Of a DNA stretch of 40,568 nucleotides, positions 1 to 8,103 are shown one piece after another (position 1 is the stretch's first letter; every line of letters begins with the position of its first letter). The stretch comes from JANRIC01 sp033765345 (GTDB taxonomy: Bacteria > Bacteroidota > Bacteroidia > Cytophagales > Microscillaceae). The notes under the pieces were generated by a model. That model was given only the letters and a program-made list of their open reading frames with translations. It did no database searches and was not told the origin of the DNA. A program made the translations under genes and the position numbers. The stretch lies in assembly GCA_033765345.1 (NCBI GenBank), contig JANRIC010000119.1:1-40568 (forward strand), written 5' to 3'.

Positions 1-1244
1 TATCCAGACGTTTCCAGTAGCTTTTTCATCTATTTCTGCTCCTACGGCGTAAGTTTCATCTGCCTCAGCACCTTGCGGGCAAGTTGGACAACCACTATTA
101 GAAAAATTAGTACCTGAGTTAGCTTTATCAAAATCAAACCATCCTTGATAAATTTTGGAATTATCAGGTGAACTTACTCCACCGACAGTTCCCACCATAT
201 TAGTACCAGAATATCCTCCTCCTGGCCCAGCTTCCAAACCCATCGGATCATTAAAAGAAATCGGATTATTAAAAGCATATTGGTACGGACTAATTCCAGA
301 GAACAAATCCGCCAGTGGCTCATACTGCACAAACCTCCCCAGTTGCGGGTCATAGCCCCGATAATCCGTCTCATAGAAGTAGCCCTTGCCGCCGTTTAAG
401 TCTTTCTGCTTTTCAGATTGGGCGTTGTAGGTAAAGCGGTTTTCGGGAATGCCCCACTTGCCGATACCTGCTAGCTCCAAACCAAAGGGGTAATAGTGTT
501 TGTCTTCTGCGATCAGCCCGCCTTGGTGCTTGATCTCTAAATCGTCGAACCAAACGTCTACATTACTTTCATTGGCTACGAAGATTTCTACCCTTCCATT
601 GTGATCTGCTACAAAGGTAGGAATTTTTAGCTCTTTCCAAACATTTTCAGGGTCACTTGAGGCTATTTGTTTGAAATCGGTAAATTTATGCATTCCTTTT
701 TCATCATAATGGATGAGCATCACAAAGGCATTGGGGGTGCTGGGGTTGACTTGCCCAGGGGTAAGTGCCAGACCTACCTGTAGGTTTTGTAGGGGGAAGG
801 GCGTGGGTACGGTTTCTCCATTGATCACCTGTGTGCCATAACCCGGATTGGCTGTAATAAAGGCGTTTATTTTGTTGCCGTTAGTACTGGTTGTTCCTTG
901 ATATAGTGCTTGTGCTTTGACATCTATGATGTCTCCTTTGCTCACCGGGATGCTTTTCCAGGCGCCTAAGGGTTGGCTGCTGTTCAGCTTGGCTGAATGT
1001 GTACCTGTTTTGGCGTGTTCGCTGTTACGGGTTTGATGGACGTTGGCAAACTCCCTTTCTTCTTCTGAGGCATTGACCAGTTCCATACCGGCTGTAAAGG
1101 GCAGGGATTCTTTGCCTTCACGGAAACTCAGGCGAAGGTCGCCCAGGTGCTGATATTGCCATTGTAAAGTGAATAATCCTCTGATGAGCCTTTATTGGAG
1201 TACAAATGGAGGGGATCATGGGTAGCTTCATTGGCAAAACTTAC
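1..1244 (-). pseudogene. RHS repeat-associated core protein, 3' part, frameshifted and 5'-truncated; runs off left edge
   Basis: On the minus strand one frame is open from 1191 to the window edge. It contains a classic RHS core signature, YDPQLGRFVQYEPLADLF then SPYQYAFNNPISFNDPMGL (about 340-235), preceded by FREGKESLPF and a beta-rich segment resembling a galactose-binding-type domain. At about 1140-1165 the reading changes frame: upstream sequence reads sensibly as SLYNGNISTW in another frame, which itself meets a stop near 1244. YNGNIS normally lies well upstream of HLGDLRLSF in this family, so an internal deletion with frameshift is likely. RHS proteins are large secreted or toxin-carrying shells; this fragment has no visible start or promoter. 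The part left of the window could still carry a C-terminal toxin domain. Confidence 0.75.
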
Positions 1245-1607
1245 TTTTTGTTAAAAATCCTGAAATTCTTTCTCCCCTTGAGCAACTTCTCTCTTATTTC
1301 CGTTGTCTTCTCAGTGTGTTGATTTTAGCCTTTTACATAAAATTGTTAGGAATCTGTACACTTTCGGTCGATGTTGTTTTGTTAACGGACACTTTTAGAG
1401 AAATATCAGAACTAACTCATTGACTTAAAAGCCTTTACAATTTTGGTATGAATATTTAGGTTACTATTCAGGCTAAAAAAAAACTTAAAAAATTTTTGTT
1501 TTTATTAAAATATACAGTACCTTGCATTACAAATTACTAGGTAATGTAACCTCTTGATCTTTAAAACGTTTGCAAAATCAAGCATATAACCAAATCCATA
1601 AATATCT
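1245..1607. other. Intergenic region between RHS remnant and exporter operon
   Basis: No credible gene is seen in this AT-rich stretch. It separates the decayed minus-strand RHS fragment from the plus-strand exporter operon and holds the operon promoter at 1495-1524. Confidence 0.6.
1495..1524 (+). promoter_or_regulatory. Bacteroidetes-type promoter of the exporter operon
   Basis: TTTG at 1495-1498, a 19-nt spacer and TACCTTG at 1518-1524 fit the Bacteroidetes -33/-7 consensus (TTTG, TAnnTTTG), with one base missing in the -7 box. The implied leader before the ATPase start at 1608 is about 75 nt. Confidence 0.5.
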
Positions 1608-2297
1608 ATGATTAACCTGCGACAAATTAATAAATACTACTCCATCGGAAAGAATAAGCTACACGTTCTCAAAGGAATTGATATGGATATTCATGAGGGG
1701 GAGTTTGTATCCATTATGGGTTCATCCGGTTCCGGAAAATCAACGATGCTCAACATCATCGGGATTTTGGATGATTACGACTCGGGTGAATACGTACTCA
1801 ATAATACCCTGATCAAAAACCTCACGGCAAGCAAAGCAGCGTATTATCGCAATCAGTTTATTGGCTTTGTATTCCAGTCATTCAATTTACTTTCCTTCAA
1901 AAATGCTATGGAAAACGTGGCTCTTCCGCTTTATTACCAAAAAGTGAGTCGCAAAAAAAGAAATAAACTTGCCCTCGAGTATCTCGACAAAGTAGGTTTG
2001 TTGGATTGGGCAGATCATGCTCCCAACGAACTTTCAGGAGGGCAAAAACAGCGGGTAGCGATAGCCAGAGCCTTGATTTCTCAACCTAAAGTAATCCTGG
2101 CGGATGAACCTACCGGAGCACTCGATTCTAAGACTTCCCAGGAAGTAATGAATATCTTCAAAGATGTCCACCAACAAGGCATTACTATTGTGGTAGTTAC
2201 GCACGAACAGGATGTGGCTGCTCAGACCGACCGTGTGATTCGCCTTAAAGATGGTGTGATCGAGAGCCAGGAAAAACATCCGGCACTGATTCATTGA
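1608..2297 (+). CDS. ABC transporter ATP-binding protein, LolD/MacB type
   Basis: A 229-residue ATPase of the LolD/MacB/FtsE class that powers mechanotransmission-type export. Visible motifs are Walker A GSSGSGKST (about 39-47), signature LSGGQKQRVAIARAL (about 140-154), Walker B VILADEPTGALDS and a switch histidine in VVVTHEQ. The length is that of a stand-alone ATPase, so unlike E. coli MacB it is not fused to a permease. It is first in a four-gene operon with two permeases and a periplasmic adaptor, which supports a MacAB-like assembly. The substrate cannot be read from the sequence. Confidence 0.93.
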   Translation: MINLRQINKYYSIGKNKLHVLKGIDMDIHEGEFVSIMGSSGSGKSTMLNIIGILDDYDSGEYVLNNTLIKNLTASKAAYYRNQFIGFVFQSFNLLSFKNAMENVALPLYYQKVSRKKRNKLALEYLDKVGLLDWADHAPNELSGGQKQRVAIARALISQPKVILADEPTGALDSKTSQEVMNIFKDVHQQGITIVVVTHEQDVAAQTDRVIRLKDGVIESQEKHPALIH

Positions 2298-2369
2298 TTT
2301 AAATAAGGTAATTAACCATAGAAGTAGACTCAAAAAGCAATGTTTCCAAACCATATAACCTTTTGAATT

Positions 2370-3623
2370 ATGTTTGATTTAGACAAGTGGCAGGAGATTT
2401 TTATGACGATGCGCAAAAATAAATTGCGTACCGTACTTACTGCTCTGGGTGTTTTCTGGGGAATTTTCATGTTGGTATTTCTGCTGGGTGCAGGCCAGGG
2501 ATTCCAAAACGGGGTAGTTCGTCAGTTTGAAGATGAAGCCATCAATAGCTTTTGGATTTGGTCCGGCAAAACAAGTATCCCCTCTCACGGCATCAAACCT
2601 GGGCGCACGATAGAATTTAACAATGCCGATCTGGAAGTAATTGCCCGTGAAGTAGAAGAAGTAGACTTGATCGCACCTCGCAACGGATTATGGGGCGAAT
2701 ACACCATCAATTATGGCAACAAAACGGGCGCATTTCGTATTAATGGCTCTACAGGGGATTTTATGAGCTTCAATGGTGAAAAACTCAAATACGGGAGACT
2801 GCTCAACGAATCTGACAACGCAGAGAGAAGAAAAATAGTCGTCTTGGGCGAAAAAGCCAAAGAAGTCCTCTTTGGTAAAGATTCTACCGGAATTGGCGAA
2901 TATGTGGAGATTCAGGGAGTTTTTTTTATGGTTGTAGGTGTATACAATTCTGAAGGCAATAACGGCCGCAACGAAGAGCGGGGTTATATTCCCTTCTCGA
3001 CTTTACAAAATACCTTTGGACAGCAGAATCAGGTTGGGCTCATTGGACTCACCACCAAACCCGGTGCCGAGCCCAAAGTAGTAGAGCAAAAAATCAGAAA
3101 AATATTGGCTCGTACCCACAAATTTGCCCCCGAAGATCAGCAAGCCGTCGGACTAAATAGTAATGAAGAAAACTTCAAAAGTATTATGAATGTCTTTATC
3201 GGTATCAAAATCTTTGTATGGGTGGTGGGGATTATGACTTTGATTGCCGGAATTGTGGGCGTAAGCAATATTATGCTCATCATTGTCAAAGAACGTACTA
3301 AAGAAATAGGGGTTCGCAAAGCCATTGGGGCGACTCCCTTTTCCATAGTAAGCCTCATTATTCAGGAATCCGTAGTCATCACGGCACTTTCAGGCTACTT
3401 CGGATTGCTGGTAGCTGCCGGCGTGCTTGAGCTCATGCGCTGGGCTATTGATCAGGCAGAAGCCTCGGGAGGAAGAGTAGAGTTTTTCTATCGCCCCGAA
3501 GTAAATGTAGAAGTAGCCCTAGCTGCCATTGTAGTGTTGGTAGTTGCAGGAGCTTTAGCTGGTTTAATGCCTGCCTTAAAGGCTGCGCGTGTAAAACCCA
3601 TTGAAGCTCTAAGAGCAGATTAA
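2370..3623 (+). CDS. MacB/FtsX-type ABC permease (first paralogue)
   Basis: 417 residues with MacB architecture: a first membrane helix near residues 20-40 (VLTALGVFWGIFMLVFLLGAG), a large periplasmic MacB_PCD-like domain (about 45-270), then three C-terminal helices of the FtsX domain. The conserved FtsX segment VGVSNIMLIIVKERTKEIGV leads into RKAIGATP, the coupling region that meets the ATPase. The C-terminus LKAARVKPIEALRAD is typical of the family. It is a clear paralogue of the next gene (shared N-terminus MFDLDKW), and the two probably form a heterodimeric channel with the ATPase encoded upstream. There is no outer-membrane TolC gene in the operon. Confidence 0.93.
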   Translation: MFDLDKWQEIFMTMRKNKLRTVLTALGVFWGIFMLVFLLGAGQGFQNGVVRQFEDEAINSFWIWSGKTSIPSHGIKPGRTIEFNNADLEVIAREVEEVDLIAPRNGLWGEYTINYGNKTGAFRINGSTGDFMSFNGEKLKYGRLLNESDNAERRKIVVLGEKAKEVLFGKDSTGIGEYVEIQGVFFMVVGVYNSEGNNGRNEERGYIPFSTLQNTFGQQNQVGLIGLTTKPGAEPKVVEQKIRKILARTHKFAPEDQQAVGLNSNEENFKSIMNVFIGIKIFVWVVGIMTLIAGIVGVSNIMLIIVKERTKEIGVRKAIGATPFSIVSLIIQESVVITALSGYFGLLVAAGVLELMRWAIDQAEASGGRVEFFYRPEVNVEVALAAIVVLVVAGALAGLMPALKAARVKPIEALRAD

Positions 3624-3661
3624 TCAAAGATTATTTATTCATCAGAAAAATAAGAATAACC

Positions 3662-4912
3662 ATGTTTGACCTCGACAAATGGAATGAAATCTGGCTAACC
3701 ATCAACAAACACAGACTCAGAACTTTTCTGACTTGCTTTGGTGTCGGCTGGGGGATTTTTATGCTGGTTGTGATGCTGGGAGCCAGTACCGGCTTTGAAA
3801 ATGGCGTGATGAGCCAGTTGGATATTGCCCGTAATTCTGTATTTATCTGGTCTAATAAAACCAGTATGGCTTATAAAGGGCTTCAACCTGGGCGTTATAT
3901 TCGATTTACCAATGAAGATGTACCTTTGATCCGAAGTAAAATCCCTGAACTGGAAGTGTTAGCCCCTCGCAATGATATTTGGGAGAATTTTACGGTGAGC
4001 CGCAAACAGAAATCAGCTTCCTTTAATGCCTATGGTGATTATCCTGAATTTATCAAAATTAAGCCCATGACCATCATTAAGGGGCGTTTCCTAAATGAAA
4101 AAGACCTTCAGGAAAGACGTAAAATTGCCGTCGTGGGTGAGGAAGTTGTTAATCAGCTTTTTGAAAAAGACGAAAACCCCATCGGTCAGTATATTGAGGC
4201 CAATGGTATTCCTTTTAAAATCGTAGGAATATTCAGAGGCAAAGGTACAGGTGAAGATGTGATGGAGGACAAAAAAACGATTTATTTCCCACATACTACT
4301 GTTCAGCAGGCTTTTCATCAGGGCAATCAGATTTTTTGGTTTGGCGTTCTTCCCAAACCTGGTGTGTCGGCTTCTTTTGTAGAGCAAAGAGTCAAAGAAG
4401 TACTTGCTGAAAGTCATCAGGTACACCCCGAAGATTTAAAGGCATTCGGTTCTTTTAATTTTGAGCAACGTTTTGGCGAGATTCAGTCTATCTTCATCGG
4501 CATGAAGGGCTTTAGCTGGTTTGTAAGTATTGGGGCAATCCTGGCTGGAATCATTGGTGTAAGTAATATTATGCTCATTGTAGTCAAGGAGCGTACCAAA
4601 GAAATCGGTGTACGCAAAGCCCTGGGAGCCACACCTTGGTCTATCATCAGTCTGATCTTACAGGAATCGATTGTACTTACTGCCGTAGCAGGTTATTTGG
4701 GATTGCTTTTCGGGGTAGGTTTTGTAGAGATGATCAACCAACTGCTCAAAGCTACGGGTTCGGAAGGCGAATTTTTTGCCAATCCCGAAGTAGACTTGAA
4801 TGTAGCGATTGTATCTACATTTCTGCTTGTATTCTTTGGGGGAATCGCCGGACTCATCCCAGCCACCAAAGCAGCACGCGTCAATCCGGTAGTAGCTCTT
4901 TCGGACGAATAA
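3662..4912 (+). CDS. MacB/FtsX-type ABC permease (second paralogue)
   Basis: 416 residues, homologous end to end with the preceding permease: N-terminal MFDLDKWNEIWLTINKHRLR, first helix LTCFGVGWGIFMLVVMLGAS, periplasmic domain, then IIGVSNIMLIVVKERTKEIG and RKALGATP before the last helices and the AARVNPVVAL tail. It starts 38 bp after the first permease. Two diverged permeases beside a single ATPase suggest one transporter with two different membrane subunits, arising from tandem duplication. This is inference; separate homodimers sharing the ATPase remain possible. Confidence 0.93.
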   Translation: MFDLDKWNEIWLTINKHRLRTFLTCFGVGWGIFMLVVMLGASTGFENGVMSQLDIARNSVFIWSNKTSMAYKGLQPGRYIRFTNEDVPLIRSKIPELEVLAPRNDIWENFTVSRKQKSASFNAYGDYPEFIKIKPMTIIKGRFLNEKDLQERRKIAVVGEEVVNQLFEKDENPIGQYIEANGIPFKIVGIFRGKGTGEDVMEDKKTIYFPHTTVQQAFHQGNQIFWFGVLPKPGVSASFVEQRVKEVLAESHQVHPEDLKAFGSFNFEQRFGEIQSIFIGMKGFSWFVSIGAILAGIIGVSNIMLIVVKERTKEIGVRKALGATPWSIISLILQESIVLTAVAGYLGLLFGVGFVEMINQLLKATGSEGEFFANPEVDLNVAIVSTFLLVFFGGIAGLIPATKAARVNPVVALSDE

Positions 4913-4924
4913 AGACTGGGGAAG

Positions 4925-4978
4925 GGAATTAAATTAATGAAGAGAATTAAAGGAATTAAATTAATGAAGGGAATTAGA
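4925..4978. repeat. 27-bp direct repeat, two copies
   Basis: Between the second permease and the adaptor gene, GGAATTAAATTAATGAAG recurs at 4925 and 4952 (period 27), followed by a third GGAATTA start. The 194-bp gap contains no gene. This is probably slippage-derived; no function is evident. Confidence 0.6.
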
Positions 4979-5106
4979 GATTTAAGAATCGGTACTAAGT
5001 TTTGAGGAAAAAAATTTGCATCTATGCCGATTTTAAAGCAAATGAAAACAATTAAGAATTCAATCATAAAAGTCAAATAAATCATAGCATAAATTACAAT
5101 ATAATC

Positions 5107-6264
5107 ATGATACGTAAAATTTTCATAGGAATTTTGGTAGCCGTTTTGGCAGTATTTTCTGTTTGGTTGGGGTACTATTTCTATACCAAATCCAAAAAAG
5201 ACCCCGTCGTTTACAAAACCGAAACCCCGTTTATTACTGACATTACCCGCAAGGCAGTAGCCACAGGGTCTATTGTGCCGCGCCGTGAAGTAGCTATCAA
5301 GCCGCAAGCTTCGGGGATTATTGAGGCTCTTTTTGTAGAAGCTGGTGATTATGTCAAAGAAGGTCAACTGGTAGCCCGCGTAAGGTTGGTACAAAGTATC
5401 TCTGGTAAAAACAGCGACCAAATCTCGCTCAACGGTGCTGATAATAACTACCAAACCGCACAGGTAAACCTAAAAAACTCCAAAACTGAGCTAGATCGTC
5501 AAAAACAACTCTTTGATCAGAAGGTCATCTCTCAAAGAGAATTTATGGAGTTTCAACTGGATTATAACCTCAAAAAAGAAGCCCTACAAGCTGCAGAGCG
5601 CAATTTAGCACTGGTAAAACAAGGCATTCTACAAAACTCAGGTGCTATCTCCAATGAAATCTACTCTACCGTTGACGGCATGGTACTCGATGTACCCGTC
5701 AAAGTAGGTACTTCGGTCATTGAGCGTAATAATTTCAACGAAGGTACAACCATTGCTTCCATCGCAGATATGAAAAGCTTAGTTTTTGAAGGCAAAATTG
5801 ATGAGTCAGAAGTCGGCAAACTACGAGAAGGCATGGAATTAAACCTGACAATCGGTGCTATTGAAGGTAAAACTTTTAAAGCCGAGCTAGAACACATCGC
5901 TCCCAAAGGTGTTGAAGAAGAAGGTGCGATCAAATTTGATATTCGCGCCCGTATGCTGCTTAAAGAAAAAGACTTCTTAAGAGCCGGATATAGTGCCAAT
6001 GCCGACATCGTGCTTGAGAAAAAAGCCAAAGTACTGGCAATCAAAGAAAGTATGCTCCAATTTGCCAAAAAAGGCAAGGAATACAAAGACAGCGTATTTG
6101 TAGAAATTGAAACCGCTCCGCAAGTCTTCAAAAAGAAATACATTGAGACAGGTATCTCGGATGGAATCAATATCGAAGTGAAAAAAGGAATCACCAAAAA
6201 AGATAAAATCAAAATCCCGGCAAATACCGGAGAAGAACCCAAAAAAGAAGGTGAAAATAAATAA
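5107..6264 (+). CDS. Periplasmic adaptor (membrane fusion protein), MacA/HlyD type
   Basis: 385 residues: N-terminal membrane anchor (about 4-26, IFIGILVAVLAVFSVWLGYYF), then a barrel-sandwich lipoyl half-motif with ATGSIVPRREVAIKPQASG and IIEALFVEAGDYVKEGQLVA, a coiled-coil hairpin (about 115-180), the second lipoyl half (STVDGMVLDVPVKVGTSVIE) and beta-barrel domains. It ends in a lysine-rich tail. Such adaptors link inner-membrane ABC permeases to a TolC-type outer-membrane channel. It is the last gene of the exporter operon, followed by a strong terminator. A TolC partner must be encoded elsewhere. Confidence 0.92.
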   Translation: MIRKIFIGILVAVLAVFSVWLGYYFYTKSKKDPVVYKTETPFITDITRKAVATGSIVPRREVAIKPQASGIIEALFVEAGDYVKEGQLVARVRLVQSISGKNSDQISLNGADNNYQTAQVNLKNSKTELDRQKQLFDQKVISQREFMEFQLDYNLKKEALQAAERNLALVKQGILQNSGAISNEIYSTVDGMVLDVPVKVGTSVIERNNFNEGTTIASIADMKSLVFEGKIDESEVGKLREGMELNLTIGAIEGKTFKAELEHIAPKGVEEEGAIKFDIRARMLLKEKDFLRAGYSANADIVLEKKAKVLAIKESMLQFAKKGKEYKDSVFVEIETAPQVFKKKYIETGISDGINIEVKKGITKKDKIKIPANTGEEPKKEGENK

Positions 6265-6298
6265 CATCTATCATAACCATATACCCATTCACATATAC

Positions 6299-6322
6299 AG
6301 CCCTCTCCGGAGGGCTTTTTTT
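6299..6322 (+). terminator. Rho-independent terminator after the exporter operon
   Basis: A perfect palindrome, AGCCCTCTCCGGAGGGCT (6299-6316), runs straight into a T tract to 6322. It lies 35 bp after the adaptor stop and only 4 bp before the target duplication of the first MITE copy. Confidence 0.92.
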
Positions 6323-6325
6323 ATT

Positions 6326-6442
6326 CAAACACAGGTAGTATTCAAGATGTAATGCTGAAATAAAAAAAACGCCCGGCTTTGTGTCCTCACAAAGCCCCTT
6401 TTTGAACGAACAGCATTACTTGTTTAACACTACCCAAACACA
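6326..6442 (+). mobile_element. MITE copy 1 with 8-bp target duplication
   Basis: A 101-bp element (6334-6434) with imperfect terminal inverted repeats: GGTAGTATTCAAGATGTAATG at the left and the complement of GGTAGTGTTAAACAAGTAATG at the right. The centre holds a hairpin, GGCTTTGTG/CACAAAGCC. It is flanked by perfect direct repeats CAAACACA (6326-6333 and 6435-6442), the hallmark of transposition. It encodes no protein. It is nearly identical (two differences) to the inverted copy at 29898. The right terminus supplies the TAG stop of the leucine-rich-repeat gene on the minus strand. The mobilising transposase is not in the window. Confidence 0.9.
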
Positions 6443-7011
6443 ATACAAGTATTTGGCAAGTGTATGCTAAGACTATCGATCTGCTTTGCATCCAAAGGGT
6501 TATCTGTAAGTATAAGTTTTTTAAGTTGCTGAAGATGGTTTATTTCAGTAGGTAATCTCTCTATGAAGTTGGCACTCAAATCCAGCTCTTCCAAATATAT
6601 CAGATCGGCAATTTCAGGGCTTATTTGGTGAAGTTGGTTTTTGTGGAATCGTAATTTCTTAAGTTGAGTCAATGTATATAAATTTTTGTGAATTTCTGAA
6701 ATTTTATTATATCCAAAATCAAGCATCAACACATTTTGCAGGTATTTGATATTCGGCGGAATAGCACTCAACGATGACCAACGAATATAAATAAAACGAA
6801 ACGCTGACAGAATTTTCTGATGCCCTTCTTCAAGGCAGTATAGAATCAACCCTGGTTCGCTGCTGATCTTCTTAAGCAATTCAGCAGGCAGGTCTCCCCC
6901 TCCCTCACAGATGGCCAAAGCCAAACGAATATTCCGGTCGTCTCTAGTATTGATCAGACGAAGTAAATTAACTATCTCGGTGGGTGTAAAAGATGAATCA
7001 GATGCCTGCAT
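6430..7011 (-). CDS. Leucine-rich-repeat protein
   Basis: 193 residues from the ATG at 7011, 4 bp after the stop of the upstream GT9 gene; a longer start would overlap that gene by about 100 bp. The N-terminal half is helical (TPTEIVNLLRLI, EGGGDLPAELLKKI). The C-terminal half has about four 23-residue leucine-rich repeats, such as LEELDLSANFIERLPTEINH and LKKLILTDNPLD. There is no signal peptide, so it is probably cytoplasmic and protein-binding; the partner is unknown. The TAG stop lies inside the MITE terminus. Removing the MITE would restore GAA TAA, so the insertion changed only the last residue (E to G) and kept the length. Confidence 0.8.
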   Translation of the reverse strand: MQASDSSFTPTEIVNLLRLINTRDDRNIRLALAICEGGGDLPAELLKKISSEPGLILYCLEEGHQKILSAFRFIYIRWSSLSAIPPNIKYLQNVLMLDFGYNKISEIHKNLYTLTQLKKLRFHKNQLHQISPEIADLIYLEELDLSANFIERLPTEINHLQQLKKLILTDNPLDAKQIDSLSIHLPNTCIVFG

Positions 7012-7015
7012 ATAT

Positions 7016-8020
7016 TTAAGATTGAGCTGACACCAGAAGCAAACGTCGTACATCAATGTCTTTTGCACATCTGAAATGCCCCTCTGGGCAGTTTGCCAGC
7101 CCATGTAAACCACAAGGACGACAACTGAGTTTCTCTGTAATTTCTACCACGTGGGCATTGTCCGACAAAGGTCCGAAGCCAAAAGCTGGTATTGTAGAGC
7201 AATACACTACACACGTGGGTGCATTTACCGCCGAGGAGAGATGCATGGGTGCCGAATCATTGACATAGTTCATCAAGGCATCCTGCATCAGGGCAGCCGA
7301 CTCGAGCAGCGAAAGTTTGGCAGCCAAAGTCACCACAAGGGGATGTTTGGTAGATTGCCGGATATATTCGCAGGCATCCCAATCCTGAGAACTTCCTAGT
7401 AGATATACTTTAAGATTGACATCCAACAAGTCCAGAAACTCAATCCACTTTTCGGCGGCAAACTGCTTGGTATACCAAACCGAAGTAGGCGCAATACAAA
7501 TATAGGCTTGTTTTTTATGAAGGCGTACTCGTTCAAAATCTTCTTCACTAGGATAAATATGCGGACGAATGCGTATATTGTCTGTAAACGCAGCAATTAG
7601 AGATAGATTTCTCTCTACTTCGTGTTGCCCCTCATCAAAGCGATGGGGGATTTTTTGGGAGAAAAACAAAGAAAGTGGGTTTTTATCAAAACCGACCGTA
7701 AAGCGCGCCCCTGAAAGTACTGTCAAGATGCCCATAGAGGTAAATCTTTGTAAATTCACCACTAGGTCATATCGTTGCTTTCGGATCTGGATAATCAATC
7801 GAAGCAAGTTCCTGTTTTTTTGCTTTTTTTTATCCCAAATAAGCACCTGATGAAGGTTTGGATTACCTTCCAGCAAGCTTTCATTTCCCTTACGCAGCAA
7901 AAAATCTATCCTGCTTTCTGGATAATACTTCCTAAGCTTTTCAATGACTACCGTTCCGAGAATAACATCCCCAATAAATGCTGTTTGGATGATGAGTATT
8001 TTGTGGATATTTTGCAACAT
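7016..8020 (-). CDS. Glycosyltransferase family 9, ADP-heptose:LPS heptosyltransferase-like
   Basis: 334 residues of the GT9 (WaaC/WaaF) type, which adds heptose-like sugars to lipid A-core in the cytoplasm. Family features: N-terminal ILIIQTAFIGDVILGTVVIE, the nucleotide-sugar region CIAPTSVWYTKQFAAEKW, VYLLGSSQDWDACEYI and YVNDSAPMHLSSAVNAPTC, which matches the usual NDSGPMHLAAA signature with A in place of G. The C-terminal end carries four cysteines (CRPCGLHGLANCPEGHFRC), common in one GT9 subgroup. It sits third in a four-gene minus operon with a membrane sugar transferase. The acceptor sugar is not deducible. Confidence 0.9.
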   Translation of the reverse strand: MLQNIHKILIIQTAFIGDVILGTVVIEKLRKYYPESRIDFLLRKGNESLLEGNPNLHQVLIWDKKKQKNRNLLRLIIQIRKQRYDLVVNLQRFTSMGILTVLSGARFTVGFDKNPLSLFFSQKIPHRFDEGQHEVERNLSLIAAFTDNIRIRPHIYPSEEDFERVRLHKKQAYICIAPTSVWYTKQFAAEKWIEFLDLLDVNLKVYLLGSSQDWDACEYIRQSTKHPLVVTLAAKLSLLESAALMQDALMNYVNDSAPMHLSSAVNAPTCVVYCSTIPAFGFGPLSDNAHVVEITEKLSCRPCGLHGLANCPEGHFRCAKDIDVRRLLLVSAQS

Positions 8021-8103
8021 CTTTCTCGCTTCATTTAAGGCAAATGTACGAATTAATTGAATAAATTGAGCGTATAGAGATTTGATGAGAAAAAGATGAA
8101 GGT

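Noticed and set aside
4693..5454. 253-codon minus-strand ORF across the permease-adaptor junction
   Set aside because: It overlaps two confidently assigned plus-strand genes and passes through the 27-bp repeat gap; the product has no domain pattern.
5661..6242. Long minus-strand ORFs opposite the adaptor gene
   Set aside because: They are antisense shadows of a clear MacA/HlyD-type coding frame and show no family features.
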